Source of the DNA: CAILZL01 sp050181835
GTDB taxonomy: Bacteria; Pseudomonadota; Gammaproteobacteria; Steroidobacterales; Steroidobacteraceae
Direction of reading: 5' to 3'
Length of the DNA stretch: 64,000 bases
Assembly (NCBI GenBank): GCA_050181835.1
Contig: JBFXCU010000004.1
Span: 1-64,000 of the forward strand
A program made the translations under genes and the position numbers. Of this stretch, positions 6,432 to 15,716 are shown piece after piece. Position 1 is the first letter of the stretch. The number at the start of each line of letters is the position of its first letter. The notes below the pieces were generated by a model, which was not told the origin of the DNA, did not search any database, and saw only the letters and a list, made by a program, of their open reading frames with translations.

Positions 6432-8384
6432 ATGGGAGATGGTGTGGTGAGAAGTTATCTGCAGATGATCGTGATCGCGATGAGTTGCGTGATTGCCGGA
6501 GGTGCTTGTAACAAGCGCACTGTCGACACGACTGACGAAATCAAGCCAGAGACAGCGCCGCAACATGAATTCAAAGAGCAAGGACAGGCGGGGTCTATGC
6601 CTCTCAATCTTCATATTGTCGTCGATCAGTTTGGCTATCGGCCTGACGATCCCAAGGTGGCGGTGATACGCGATCCTAAAATTGGCTATGACAGTCAGGA
6701 TGGTTTTGTTCCGGGCTCCACTTATCAGGTGAGGAGTGCCGACGACGGGCAGTCAGTCTTGAGTGGTCAACTCGTCGCATGGGACGGGGGTGCCGTTGAT
6801 ACGGCTTCAGGCGATCGTGGTTGGTGGTTCGACTTTTCGGGATTAACGACACCGGGTCGGTACTTTGTCTATGACGTCGAACGCAATGTCAGGTCGGCAG
6901 TGTTCAGGATTGACCAGGGTGTGTATCGCGAGATTCTTAAGGCTGCGACACGCATGTACTTTTACCAACGCAGTGGATTTGCCAAGCGGCCACCACAAGC
7001 TGAATCCTGCTGGACGGATGCTGCTGCATATTTGGGTAAAGACCAGGACATCCAGGCGCGCGATGTTACAGATAAGGGCAACATCAATAAGGTGCGCAAC
7101 CTTAGTGGCGGATGGTTTGATGCAGGGGATACCAACAAGTACGTAACGTTTGCCCTGCAACCGGTGCAGCAGTTGCTCACCGCCTATGAGCAATATCCGA
7201 CAGCGTTTACTGACGATCTCAATATCCCGGAATCTGGCAATGGCATACCTGACATTGTTGACGAAGTTAAATGGGAGATGGATTGGCTGCGTCGGATGCA
7301 ATTTCCGGATGGGAGCGTGGCGCTAAAAGTGGGCGTTACAAAAGATGGCAATGCCAGCCCGCCCAGTGGCGATAGGAGCGAACGTTACTATATCCCCGCA
7401 TGCACGTCGGCAACGATATCCGCTGCCGCCATGTTTGCCCATGCGGCGCAAGTGTTTGGCAAATTTCCTGCGTTGTCCGTAGATGCAGATGACCTCCGTA
7501 TAAGAGCGACTCGAGCTTGGAATAGCTATCAGGGAGTTGCGACCAAGCAAGTGGAGTGCGACAGCGGAGTCATCCATGCCGGTGATGCTGACTTGAGTGA
7601 GCAGGATCAAGCTGCGGTTGCAGTGGAGGCCGCCATATACCTGTTTTCCGTTACGGGTAATCCAGATTACAGCGACTATGTGAAAAATCACTTCCGGGAA
7701 ACACGTCCATATCGGGACACTGGCTGGTCTCGGTATCAAGCAGACCAGGGCGAGTCGCTGCTGCTCTATACGACACTGCCGGGTGCCGATGAGACTGCTC
7801 GACGCGACATACTAGCGGACAAGCGGACTGACGCCACGACATCAAATGGCGTGTATGGAACTATTCAGAATCACAGTCTGTATCAGGCGTACATGCATCC
7901 ACCGCAATACCACTGGGGTAGTAATAATCCTCGCGCCAACTATGGCAACTCGAATCTTGATGTCATTCACTATGGAATAGATCAAGAAAATGAAACTGAT
8001 TATCGTCAGCGTGCGTTACAAACCTTGCACTATTTCCACGGCGTCAATCCGTTTGGTATGGTCTATCTGAGCAATATGTATGCTTACGGCGCAACCAAGT
8101 CGGCGAACCGAATCTATCATACCTGGTTTAAGGATGGTTCAAAGTGGAGTGATGCGAAGATGAGTTCATGTGGGCCAGCTCCTGGCTATGTCGTTGGTGG
8201 CCCCAACGCCAGTGCTGAAGAGAACGGCGTGCCATCTAAGTTGCGGCCACCGACCGGACAGCCGCCTGAAAAATCTTACCGGGATTGGAATGCGGCTTGG
8301 CCTGAAAATTCCTGGACGGTTACTGAGCCTAGTATCTATTATCAATCAGCTTACGTAAAGCTGTTGGCTGCGTTCGCACAATAG
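6432..8384 (+). CDS. Glycoside hydrolase family 9 endoglucanase-like lipoprotein
   Basis: 650-residue GH9 enzyme, expected to cut beta-1,4-glucan (cellulose or a related exopolymer) by inversion. After a short hydrophobic leader ending in GGAC, probably a lipoprotein signal, there is an Ig-like N-terminal domain (LHIVVDQFGYRPDDPKVAVI, residues about 56-150) as in CelD-type GH9 proteins. The catalytic domain follows: GGWFDAGDTNKYV holds the catalytic-base Asp pair, HGVNPFGMVYLSNM and YHTWFKDGS are typical substrate-binding segments, and the C-terminal WPENSWTVTEPSIYYQSA holds the general acid Glu. GTG at 6447 is a likely better start than ATG 6432, because GGGAG at 6434-6438 would then be its ribosome site and the leader becomes a normal lipoprotein signal. 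It is divergent from the c-di-GMP-linked genes and close to the EPS operon. Confidence 0.88.
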   Translation: MGDGVVRSYLQMIVIAMSCVIAGGACNKRTVDTTDEIKPETAPQHEFKEQGQAGSMPLNLHIVVDQFGYRPDDPKVAVIRDPKIGYDSQDGFVPGSTYQVRSADDGQSVLSGQLVAWDGGAVDTASGDRGWWFDFSGLTTPGRYFVYDVERNVRSAVFRIDQGVYREILKAATRMYFYQRSGFAKRPPQAESCWTDAAAYLGKDQDIQARDVTDKGNINKVRNLSGGWFDAGDTNKYVTFALQPVQQLLTAYEQYPTAFTDDLNIPESGNGIPDIVDEVKWEMDWLRRMQFPDGSVALKVGVTKDGNASPPSGDRSERYYIPACTSATISAAAMFAHAAQVFGKFPALSVDADDLRIRATRAWNSYQGVATKQVECDSGVIHAGDADLSEQDQAAVAVEAAIYLFSVTGNPDYSDYVKNHFRETRPYRDTGWSRYQADQGESLLLYTTLPGADETARRDILADKRTDATTSNGVYGTIQNHSLYQAYMHPPQYHWGSNNPRANYGNSNLDVIHYGIDQENETDYRQRALQTLHYFHGVNPFGMVYLSNMYAYGATKSANRIYHTWFKDGSKWSDAKMSSCGPAPGYVVGGPNASAEENGVPSKLRPPTGQPPEKSYRDWNAAWPENSWTVTEPSIYYQSAYVKLLAAFAQ

Positions 8385-8427
8385 GCAAGAGCATCGTTCG
8401 GAATGTCGCGCAATATAGGGCGCGTGC

Positions 8428-8856
8428 TTATGCAGGTGAACGTGCGAAAGGGTTGCCACATGCACGTAGCGGATCGATCATGCCCAGATAGTTAACAACG
8501 CGAGACTCATCGGTGCCATTTATAAAAAAATCCGAGGAAATCAGGTAACTCGAGACGATGCGATCTTCACCGTGCCGCAAGAGGTTTGCCAGGGAATTGT
8601 TTGCTGCGGAGAGCGAAAATCGTGTGTATATGGGGCTTATACTTGACAACGCGCGCATCCTAGCGCTGGATATAACATGAAGTTGGGCCATGTCATGTGC
8701 GAATTTGCGTAAGCCATCCGGTTCTAATTTCAGATAGTCAAGGCGTCGCCGGACGACCATGGCGATAGTTTCTTCATCGCTACCTTTCGACAGCTGCCAT
8801 GCGGCCAGTGCTGAAATCGCCACAGCTCCAGAATAAAGAAAGGTTCGTCTTTTCAT
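8428..8856 (-). CDS. Small Tat-type hypothetical, partner of the GMC oxidoreductase
   Basis: 142 residues of unknown function. The N-terminus (MKRRTFLYSGAVAISALAAW) has a twin-arginine motif and one hydrophobic segment, suggesting Tat export or a membrane anchor. The rest is helical and has no recognised motif. It begins 2 bp after the stop of the GMC oxidoreductase and is the last gene of the EPS operon. Small Tat-signal subunits next to GMC flavoproteins are known from gluconate/sugar dehydrogenases, where the small subunit carries the flavoprotein across the membrane. A similar role is inference; the sequence is too divergent for me to assign it to that family. Confidence 0.6.
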   Translation of the reverse strand: MKRRTFLYSGAVAISALAAWQLSKGSDEETIAMVVRRRLDYLKLEPDGLRKFAHDMAQLHVISSARMRALSSISPIYTRFSLSAANNSLANLLRHGEDRIVSSYLISSDFFINGTDESRVVNYLGMIDPLRACGNPFARSPA

Positions 8857-8858
8857 GC

Positions 8859-10304
8859 TTAAGTTCTCGCCGCAAACAATTGGTCAGCAGCCCAAAGGGA
8901 GAGCGCAGATACTGTCAGTGTCGGGTAGGCGGGGCTGGCTGTCACGAAGGAGCTGGCACCGAGAACTAACAAATTTCTTATGTTGTGATGCACCAGATTG
9001 CGGTCGACAATGCTACTGGCCGGGTCATTACCCATGACCACTGTTCCTTGAATGTGCGCTGCCGTACTACCCATGGATGTACTTTCAATGCGTTCAATCG
9101 GCAGGGCTTCAGTAAGTTTGTCGATCATCTTTGGTACTTGATCGGCACCACGCTTCGCATAGTCGGAATAGTCGACGAAGCGTGTTTCAGCCAAACGAGG
9201 ATTAGCTGCGTTTATCACCACCGCATTGTCTTCGCGCGGAATATCGTCGAACAGGAACCTGATCAGCAATCGCTCGGTCCAGCGACCTCGCTCGGCACGC
9301 AGTGATCCATAACGGTAAATGAAGGGTGAATTCCACGTTTCGATCATGCAGGCGGCGTAGTTGCGCCGATGTTCGCCTTCATAGAAGAGGTATCCCAATC
9401 CCGTCAGAATGGTGCTGCCGTTAAACCCTTTAACCCCCTTCAAATCCAGATTGACATCGACTGACATTTGTTCGTGCAGGCGTTTCCCTAAAAGGCGATG
9501 TCCAATGTTGGAGCGCAACAGGATGTGCGGGTTAAAAAGAGCGCTGGCGGCCAACACAATCAGATCACCTGTGTCCTGATCCAGCTTGCCGTCACGCAGA
9601 TAAACTACTGTCCTGGCAATGCCGGCGCTGGTTTCAATGGTCTCCACTGACGACTGCAATTGCAGCGTGACTCTTGGGTCGGAATAGATATCCACCAAAC
9701 CATTCTGAATCGTGAACTTGGCGTCTACTGGGCAGAGTTCGCATGCCCCCGTCGCACAACAAATACCTCGCTGTCCAGTTGGAGCGCTGGCACGTGAGGT
9801 TGCGACATTAAACCAGCCATTCGGGAAGTGTTTCTTCAGCAAAGTATCGGGATCAGAGAACCGATGCGGCGGTAATGGGAAAGGCTTGGAGCGTGGCATG
9901 GGACTGTCTGCTGGCCCGGCCACCGACATGATTTCCTCAACCGTACAGTAATGCGATTCCAAGTCGTCGTAGGTAACCGGCCAATCTTCGCCAACGCCAT
10001 AACGTGTCTTCAGCTGGAAGTCTCCCGGCATCATGCGCGTCGTGCCGCCTAGCCAACATTTGGAATTGCCGCCAAAGCCCGGGCTTGTGTACCATTCTTT
10101 CTCGGGATTACGGTTCACGAACACTTCGTCAGGCGAGATGCTTGAAGTACGGCGATGTTCCAGCTGCCATGCCTTGGTGTCCCTGCCGCCTCTCTCCAGC
10201 ACCAGAACTCGAACCGATGCGGGCGATCGTTCCAGATATCGCTTGAGGAAGAATGCCCCGGCGAACCCGGTTCCGATAATGATGACATCGAAATGTCTGG
10301 ACAT
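8859..10304 (-). CDS. GMC family FAD-dependent oxidoreductase
   Basis: 481-residue flavoprotein. The FAD-binding motif IIGTGFAG is at residues 9-16, a GMC-type FAD segment (SPGFGGNSKCWLGGTTRMMPGDF) follows at about 75-95, and the C-terminal GMC_oxred_C region has HIQGTVVMGNDP and SPAYPTLTVSALSLWAADQL. A Cys-rich stretch (GICCATGACELCP) lies near residue 180. GMC enzymes oxidise alcohol groups of sugars, sterols or other alcohols. Its place at the end of an EPS operon suggests oxidation of a glycan or lipid-linked sugar. It has no signal peptide of its own; the following small Tat-type protein could carry it out of the cytoplasm. The gene begins about 30 bp after the GT2 gene ending at 10334. 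Confidence 0.85.
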   Translation of the reverse strand: MSRHFDVIIIGTGFAGAFFLKRYLERSPASVRVLVLERGGRDTKAWQLEHRRTSSISPDEVFVNRNPEKEWYTSPGFGGNSKCWLGGTTRMMPGDFQLKTRYGVGEDWPVTYDDLESHYCTVEEIMSVAGPADSPMPRSKPFPLPPHRFSDPDTLLKKHFPNGWFNVATSRASAPTGQRGICCATGACELCPVDAKFTIQNGLVDIYSDPRVTLQLQSSVETIETSAGIARTVVYLRDGKLDQDTGDLIVLAASALFNPHILLRSNIGHRLLGKRLHEQMSVDVNLDLKGVKGFNGSTILTGLGYLFYEGEHRRNYAACMIETWNSPFIYRYGSLRAERGRWTERLLIRFLFDDIPREDNAVVINAANPRLAETRFVDYSDYAKRGADQVPKMIDKLTEALPIERIESTSMGSTAAHIQGTVVMGNDPASSIVDRNLVHHNIRNLLVLGASSFVTASPAYPTLTVSALSLWAADQLFAART

Positions 10305-10333
10305 GAGTTGTAATGCTCCCGCTCTCGTGTAGC

Positions 10334-11302
10334 TTAGGTTTGGTCTCTGCCACCCAGTAGTCGACGCAGCGAGTTATATCGCAGCAAGGATTTGAGTGCG
10401 CGAAATTCGGGTGCATGCCGCAGGTATTTACGCAGCACCTGGGCATCAAGCGCGTCGCGTTGGCGTAGCTCATTGAATATGCGTACTGCCGAGCTGCGAT
10501 TACCAGCTTGCAGGAATCCGGCAAAGATAGTGAGCAGATAGGTATTCATGAATTCCCGATGCTCGGCGCGCTCCAGGTATTCCCGGTGCTTGTCTATCAC
10601 GCGCAGGTCGATATCGGGTCCGGCTCTGAAACCGACATTGCGGCTCAAGCTGTCCTTGAAGTGTTCGTCAACGTCGATAATGATTTCGGCAACGGCGCCA
10701 CCCCAGTGGCGTCGTTCTGCAAGTCGCAAAAAAAGATCCCGGTCTTCAGATACTTTTAATTGCTCGTCAAAGCCGCCGACATCCAGAAACAGCTTTCGGC
10801 GAATGGCAAAGGCGGAATTTGTGGCGATTTCCAACACCATGGGCAGGAACTCGGTATCGCGAATGGGTTGCTGCAGATTTGACCAATCATCTTGTCGTGT
10901 GCCGATTTCACGTCCATTTGCGTCTTTTTCGTGAATAAGGCGAGCACCCCAGAGGAAATCGAGCTCCGGCAATGCCTCACACCGTGCGCGTATAGCAGTC
11001 AGAGCAGTTGGACGGAATTCATCGTCATCATCTAGGAACACTACGAACTCGCCGCGTGAGGCTGCCACGCCGCGGTTACGCGAAGCGCTTACACCGCGAT
11101 TGGGTTCGTTCCGAAGTGTTTGACAGCGATCTGATTGGACGCCGACAAGATATTGGGGAGTGGAGTCGGATGAGCCGTCATCGACAACAACAATTTCGTA
11201 GTCATCCATCGATTGATTGGTGATGCTACGCAATGCGCGCTCAACTCTGTCCACCCGGTTGTGGGTTGGTATGACGACGCTGAAAAATGGAGCCTGCATC
11301 AT
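10334..11302 (-). CDS. GT2 family glycosyltransferase
   Basis: 322-residue GT-A fold transferase. Visible motifs are FSVVIPTHNRVDRVERALRSI at the N-terminus (cut here to its first 20 residues), DDGSSDSTPQYL, the metal-binding acidic run VVFLDDDDEF near residue 90, and KVSEDRDLFLRLAERR near 190 holding the catalytic-base region. No membrane segment, so it probably works on the cytoplasmic face on a lipid-linked intermediate. Its start overlaps the flippase stop by 4 bp, showing translational coupling in the EPS operon. Donor and acceptor cannot be told from the sequence. Confidence 0.88.
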   Translation of the reverse strand: MMQAPFFSVVIPTHNRVDRVERALRSITNQSMDDYEIVVVDDGSSDSTPQYLVGVQSDRCQTLRNEPNRGVSASRNRGVAASRGEFVVFLDDDDEFRPTALTAIRARCEALPELDFLWGARLIHEKDANGREIGTRQDDWSNLQQPIRDTEFLPMVLEIATNSAFAIRRKLFLDVGGFDEQLKVSEDRDLFLRLAERRHWGGAVAEIIIDVDEHFKDSLSRNVGFRAGPDIDLRVIDKHREYLERAEHREFMNTYLLTIFAGFLQAGNRSSAVRIFNELRQRDALDAQVLRKYLRHAPEFRALKSLLRYNSLRRLLGGRDQT

Positions 11303-12582
11303 TGAACGCTCGAAAAATTGCTACGTTGTGTCCGTATCTTACGCATCGATAAGTAGATGATTCCCGCAACGTTGCACAGCTCTCCTAACAATACGCCGAA
11401 TGGAGCGCCAACGACGCCGAAATGGCGGATTGCCTCATAACCGGTGCTAAGTGAAATAATCGCTGAGGTGCCCGTAACGGCCATTAAAGGTCGATATAAA
11501 CCGCTGGCGCCGGGCAGGAACTGTAGTTGATCCCTAAATAACATGACTAAGAATACCGCAGACCAAGTCGCTACCAGAATGTCGCTTTGTGCAAACTGTT
11601 TATGCATGACATTAGTAAAAATGAAGCCGCGTAGAAACCAGATTGTCACGAAATAACACAACGCAAGCGCACCAAGCGCGCTGGCGATAAGTATGAGTCG
11701 GCGGAATAGCTTGGCTGCGCCGTGGGTGTTTAACCAGGCCGTGGAAGTGGGCATCATCAGTGAGCTGATCCCCGATGACAGTAGGTTCACCGGCATCATT
11801 AATAATCGGGTTGCGGCCAGTGCTGCAACTGCGCTGACGTCTAATGAACCAGCAACTACATAATTGTAACCTTGGCTGAACGCCCAATGCGTGCCTGATC
11901 CGAGTGCCGACCACGTGCCAAGTGGTGCCATCTCACGCAGCATGCTAGAGGGGCCATCTGGATTCCAAGCTGCGTAGCGGGCGAGCGAACGAGTCAGAAA
12001 ATATCCGCCGACGATGGCAGCAAGGCTCAAGGCGATTACTGCGGCCGCTGCGGGTGCTTTCGTAAGCGTTGCCAGGGGTATACCAATCAGTACTACTACT
12101 ACGTAGCCGGCATCCGCTTTGAGTACGTCATGCGAACGGCGATACGCGAGCAAGACCATGCGAAAAAATTCGCGGTATAGCGCGGTCGCCAGAACAGCTA
12201 TCGTCGCGATCCCTAACAACCCCTGTTGATTGTCGATGATGTCCGCAAGCCAAAGCAGGGTGAGTATGCTCAATGCGGCAGCCGCCAGCAGCCCCAGAAT
12301 GCGACGTTGGCCGCGAAAAAGGCCGCCAACTATGTCGGCGCATTCCGATTCGCTGGAGCGCGTCATCCGCAGGATCATGGGCGGTTGAATGAATGCGTTT
12401 TGTAGACCCGAAATCAGCAACGCTGCGTTCGTGATCAATATGAAGTAGCCATACTCGGTATTGGATACATGTCGGATCAGCACCAGTCCAACCAGAAAGT
12501 TGGTTGCCGACAACAGCGCTTGCATGGCAATAGCGCTGCCGAACATTCGCACGAATACGCCACGCGTACCCGCCTCGCTCAC
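11299..12582 (-). CDS. Polysaccharide flippase (Wzx/MATE-like)
   Basis: 427-residue integral membrane protein with about 12 hydrophobic segments spread over its length. Segments such as ATNFLVGLVLIRHVSNTEYG at the N-terminus are typical of the polysaccharide biosynthesis (PST) family, whose members flip undecaprenyl-linked repeat units across the inner membrane. It overlaps the preceding and following genes by 4 bp each. No Wzy polymerase accompanies it in the operon, which is a gap in the usual Wzx/Wzy scheme unless polymerase is encoded elsewhere. Confidence 0.8.
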   Translation of the reverse strand: MSEAGTRGVFVRMFGSAIAMQALLSATNFLVGLVLIRHVSNTEYGYFILITNAALLISGLQNAFIQPPMILRMTRSSESECADIVGGLFRGQRRILGLLAAAALSILTLLWLADIIDNQQGLLGIATIAVLATALYREFFRMVLLAYRRSHDVLKADAGYVVVVLIGIPLATLTKAPAAAAVIALSLAAIVGGYFLTRSLARYAAWNPDGPSSMLREMAPLGTWSALGSGTHWAFSQGYNYVVAGSLDVSAVAALAATRLLMMPVNLLSSGISSLMMPTSTAWLNTHGAAKLFRRLILIASALGALALCYFVTIWFLRGFIFTNVMHKQFAQSDILVATWSAVFLVMLFRDQLQFLPGASGLYRPLMAVTGTSAIISLSTGYEAIRHFGVVGAPFGVLLGELCNVAGIIYLSMRKIRTQRSNFSSVQ

Positions 12583-13772
12583 GGACGTTCTCTATCGGTG
12601 CGAATCCACTCATTAGATTCTTTGCGGCGAAGCATTAGAAGAAGTTTCCATACTAGAAAACCAGGTGCTCGCGCGAGGTCAATTATCCCTTGAGCTCCAA
12701 TGCCGCTTAATTGCCAGCCTCGAACAACGTACAGCAGCAAGCTGGCGCTACACATCATGCCTATCCATAGCCAAAAGTTCAGATGCCCCTGCAATGTGCT
12801 AACGAAAATCGATACCACGATGAGTCCGAAGACGTTCAACACAACATATGATAGGGGTAAAACCAGTAAATCCATTGCAAGATCAAGACATGTTGCACTG
12901 CGTTTCTTGGCTGCTGCCAGTAGCAGAGGGAAGGTTTTCGAACGAACCAGCTGAAACCGGCCATCTTCCCAGCGTCGGCGTTGCTTGCTTGCCACTTGTT
13001 CGCCGGTCACCATATCTGCGTCAGAGTGTGCCTCGTCGGCGTAGGCTACTCGATAGCCCGCCATTCCCAAGTCGATTCCATATTCAAGATCTTCAGTTAG
13101 CGAGTAAGCTTCGTAGGGCACTGCTCTTAAGAGATTGTGTGTTACACACCAGCCATTGCCACGAATCCCGCACGATACGCCCAAACGTTCTCGAGCTCGG
13201 GAACGAACAATATGAAACGATGCTTTTGCAATAGTGATCAGTCGGGTGCGCCACGAAGCCATGGGATTTAATACACCGTAGTGTGCCTGCACGGCTTGTG
13301 CCCCGCATTCAATGCGCGCTGCGAAGGCTTCTAGTATATTCGTGGACACTTCTGCGTCTGCATCGACAACTACGACCGCGTCTGCCATGTTGGCGTTCAG
13401 GCTATGTTGGAAAGCGTAGTTCAATGCGTATCCTTTGCCACGTTGCTTGTCATTAAAGCGCTCCAATACTTCAGCACCAGCTTCACGAGCTAGCGCCGCA
13501 GTAGTATCTGAGCAATTGTCGGCAACGACTAGAATGCGAAACCTGTCAGCTGGCCAATCTATTTTGCGCAGACTGGCAACGGTACGCTGGATAACAGTGG
13601 CTTCATTGTGAGCTGGAACGATTACATCGAATCTGATCCGTCGTTGGGACTTGGATGGCACAGGGGTTGCCCCGGACAGAAGCGTCAGCAGCAATAGATA
13701 CAGGCTAGCAAGCATGGCAGGGAGGGCCAAGGCTAAGCAAAAATACTCTAGTAACCTAATTGCAAGCTGCAT
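12579..13772 (-). CDS. Membrane-bound GT2 glycosyltransferase with QxxRW motif
   Basis: 397 residues. A membrane segment occupies residues about 5-32, the GT2 domain follows with FDVIVPAHNEATVIQRT, VADNCSDTTAALAREAGAEV and VVVDADAEVS, and a QRRRWEDGRFQLVRS motif appears near 265. At least two more membrane segments lie at the C-terminus. The QxxRW motif and flanking membrane helices are shared with processive beta-glycosyltransferases (cellulose synthase/NodC/BcsA type), though smaller non-processive members exist. It overlaps the flippase start by 4 bp. It could be the chain-extending enzyme of this locus, which would help explain the lack of a Wzy. Confidence 0.85.
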   Translation of the reverse strand: MQLAIRLLEYFCLALALPAMLASLYLLLLTLLSGATPVPSKSQRRIRFDVIVPAHNEATVIQRTVASLRKIDWPADRFRILVVADNCSDTTAALAREAGAEVLERFNDKQRGKGYALNYAFQHSLNANMADAVVVVDADAEVSTNILEAFAARIECGAQAVQAHYGVLNPMASWRTRLITIAKASFHIVRSRARERLGVSCGIRGNGWCVTHNLLRAVPYEAYSLTEDLEYGIDLGMAGYRVAYADEAHSDADMVTGEQVASKQRRRWEDGRFQLVRSKTFPLLLAAAKKRSATCLDLAMDLLVLPLSYVVLNVFGLIVVSIFVSTLQGHLNFWLWIGMMCSASLLLYVVRGWQLSGIGAQGIIDLARAPGFLVWKLLLMLRRKESNEWIRTDRERP

Positions 13773-13781
13773 CGTAATCCG

Positions 13782-14690
13782 TCAAGTATATTCGTGATAA
13801 TGCCAGCCTGAGAAAACCGTCAGCTTACCAATATTGGCGGAAGCCTTGATCATCCATTGGGCGGCTTGGTGTAAACCAAATGGGCACGCAATGATGGTCA
13901 TCGCGGCTGATACAACTAGCTGCACTAAAGCTTTGACAGCAAACAGCATTCGGCCAGTCTTGGTGATCGTTCCGTAAGTTCCACGTAGGCTCTTGCGGGC
14001 AAATTCCTGACCGCCACTCAAGGCGCGTTGCAGCAGCCAGCGTAATGACAATCGGGAAGGTTCAACTGGTTCATGAACCAAGGCTTCATCGTTCCAGATT
14101 ACCTTGGCACCTTTCTTTACCAGCCGCGCGAGCATATCTCCATCTTCACCAGTCATCAGGCCGTAGTTTGGGTCAAATGGACCGGGTTCCGCGCGCAATA
14201 CGGAGCCTCGCAACAAAACATTGCCGAAGCGTAGTCGATTGAGCGGAACAATCGCTCCTGTGTTCATGCGCGGAAAATCATAGAAACTGCCGCGCTTGAT
14301 CCAGCTCGGGGCGGTATCCGGAACTACGGGAATTACTGGGCCCAGAACGCCATCCGCATGGTGGTCAATCGCGGCTTTCAGTAGCAATTCGAGCCAGGCT
14401 GGCGGGGCACGTTCGTCATCATCTATGAAGGCTATCCAATCACACGTGGCGAGTTCCACAGTGCGGTTGCGGGTCAATGCAATGTTCTTTACGGGCTGAA
14501 TGCCGTAGTGAACTTCAAATGGCAGTCCCGCAGCAACAATGTGTTCAATAGTAGAGCGAGCGCTGCCTTGGGCATCATTGTCCACAATGATCACTTCCGT
14601 AGGCAACACGCTTTGCGCGGCCAAATCACTTAGTAAAGCAGCGAGTCGTTCACAGCGTCGGTAGGTCGCAATGCAGAGGCTGATGGTCAT
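13782..14690 (-). CDS. GT2 family glycosyltransferase
   Basis: About 302 residues from the ATG at 14690, which places the family start MTISLCIATYRRCERLAALL at the N-terminus; an upstream in-frame start at 14759 would add 23 unrelated residues. Motifs are DNDAQGSARST, AFIDDDERAPPAW (metal-binding DDD), and GLMTGEDGDMLARLVKKGAK (acidic catalytic region). A hydrophobic segment near residue 255-275 may bind the membrane. It is the fourth gene of the EPS operon, 9 bp before the membrane GT2. Donor sugar is unknown. Confidence 0.87.
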   Translation of the reverse strand: MTISLCIATYRRCERLAALLSDLAAQSVLPTEVIIVDNDAQGSARSTIEHIVAAGLPFEVHYGIQPVKNIALTRNRTVELATCDWIAFIDDDERAPPAWLELLLKAAIDHHADGVLGPVIPVVPDTAPSWIKRGSFYDFPRMNTGAIVPLNRLRFGNVLLRGSVLRAEPGPFDPNYGLMTGEDGDMLARLVKKGAKVIWNDEALVHEPVEPSRLSLRWLLQRALSGGQEFARKSLRGTYGTITKTGRMLFAVKALVQLVVSAAMTIIACPFGLHQAAQWMIKASANIGKLTVFSGWHYHEYT

Positions 14691-14783
14691 GATGTTGTAG
14701 ACTTCAAAAGACAAAGGCGAAGCCGGTTCTTGGTGTGCGTAATCATGCTTATTCGGCACATGTAGTGTCGTGGGATATTTAAG

Positions 14784-15716
14784 TCAAAAGCGATTGATTA
14801 CTGCACCAACAACAATGGATTGAGTCGCTGCCAAGCGACGCATCATTCCTTTGCAATCTGACAAGCTGGAGTGCTTGGCTCGGCTTACCAGTACCACGTT
14901 GCCTGCGATTGCCGCAATCGCTAAGGCATCTGAGTACAACGAAACTGGAGGTGTATCGAGCAATACATACTCGAAGCTTCTCTCCCATCCTGACATCAGA
15001 GTACTAAAGCTCGATTGCGACAATAGTTCCAGCGGATTTGATTGCGTCGATCCGCTAGTCAACAGAAATAGGTGAGGTAGTGCTGCGACGGAGTAATAGT
15101 AAGGTTTGCTGCCCACATGGCTTATTGCATCAGACAGGCCAGAGCTATTATTGCAATCAAAGAGCACATGTTGTTGTGGCTGACGCATGTTGCAGTCAAT
15201 CAATAGAGTCCGCTTATTTGCTTGGGCAAATGCGATTGCAAGTTCAGCTACAAGTTGTGAGCGACCTTCGTTGGGATTTGCGCCAACAATGGCGAGAATA
15301 ACTCCCTGGTTCTTTGGATCATTGCGCAACAATAGCTCGGTTCGCAAAGCGCGCACTTTCTCGCCGTGTATGGAATACGGGTCATACGCCACGCCTAGTT
15401 TTTTACTAGGAGTGGCGACAGCTTGCGCCTCGGTAGCAATCAAACCACGGCTTTTCGAGGCCCGCTTTATTGCTACTTGAATAAGGCTTGTGCCTTGCGA
15501 AGCGCTGCTATGCGCCATCGCTATAGCGTCAGCTATCTGTTCGACAGTTGCCAAGCTGAGCTGAAGGCAGGCATCAACAAAACTGATGTCTGAGCCATTC
15601 ATTTTTTCGCGTATTACTTCAAGAGATTCAGTCGACAACGCACAGATTTTGGCAAGCGCTGCAACTACATCGCGCTCATCAGGCGCAAAATGGTGAGCTT
15701 GGATATCTGAATTCAT
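14784..15716 (-). CDS. EpsG-like BY-kinase family ATPase of EPS export
   Basis: 310 residues. Residues about 10-60 resemble the N-terminal helical domain found in EpsG-type proteins and in type II secretion ATPases. The ParA/CpsD-type ATPase follows: Walker A GANPNEGRSQL, Walker A' LLIDCNMRQPQQH and Walker B YVLLDTPPVS. The normal Lys of Walker A (GKS) is Arg, and the usual Asp of the A' motif is altered (DCNMR). There is no tyrosine cluster at the C-terminus, which ends AVINRF. Such proteins work with the Wzz-like partner upstream, with which it overlaps by 4 bp, to control polymer length. Loss of the Lys suggests weak or absent phosphotransfer, so it may be a structural regulator. Confidence 0.82.
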   Translation of the reverse strand: MNSDIQAHHFAPDERDVVAALAKICALSTESLEVIREKMNGSDISFVDACLQLSLATVEQIADAIAMAHSSASQGTSLIQVAIKRASKSRGLIATEAQAVATPSKKLGVAYDPYSIHGEKVRALRTELLLRNDPKNQGVILAIVGANPNEGRSQLVAELAIAFAQANKRTLLIDCNMRQPQQHVLFDCNNSSGLSDAISHVGSKPYYYSVAALPHLFLLTSGSTQSNPLELLSQSSFSTLMSGWERSFEYVLLDTPPVSLYSDALAIAAIAGNVVLVSRAKHSSLSDCKGMMRRLAATQSIVVGAVINRF

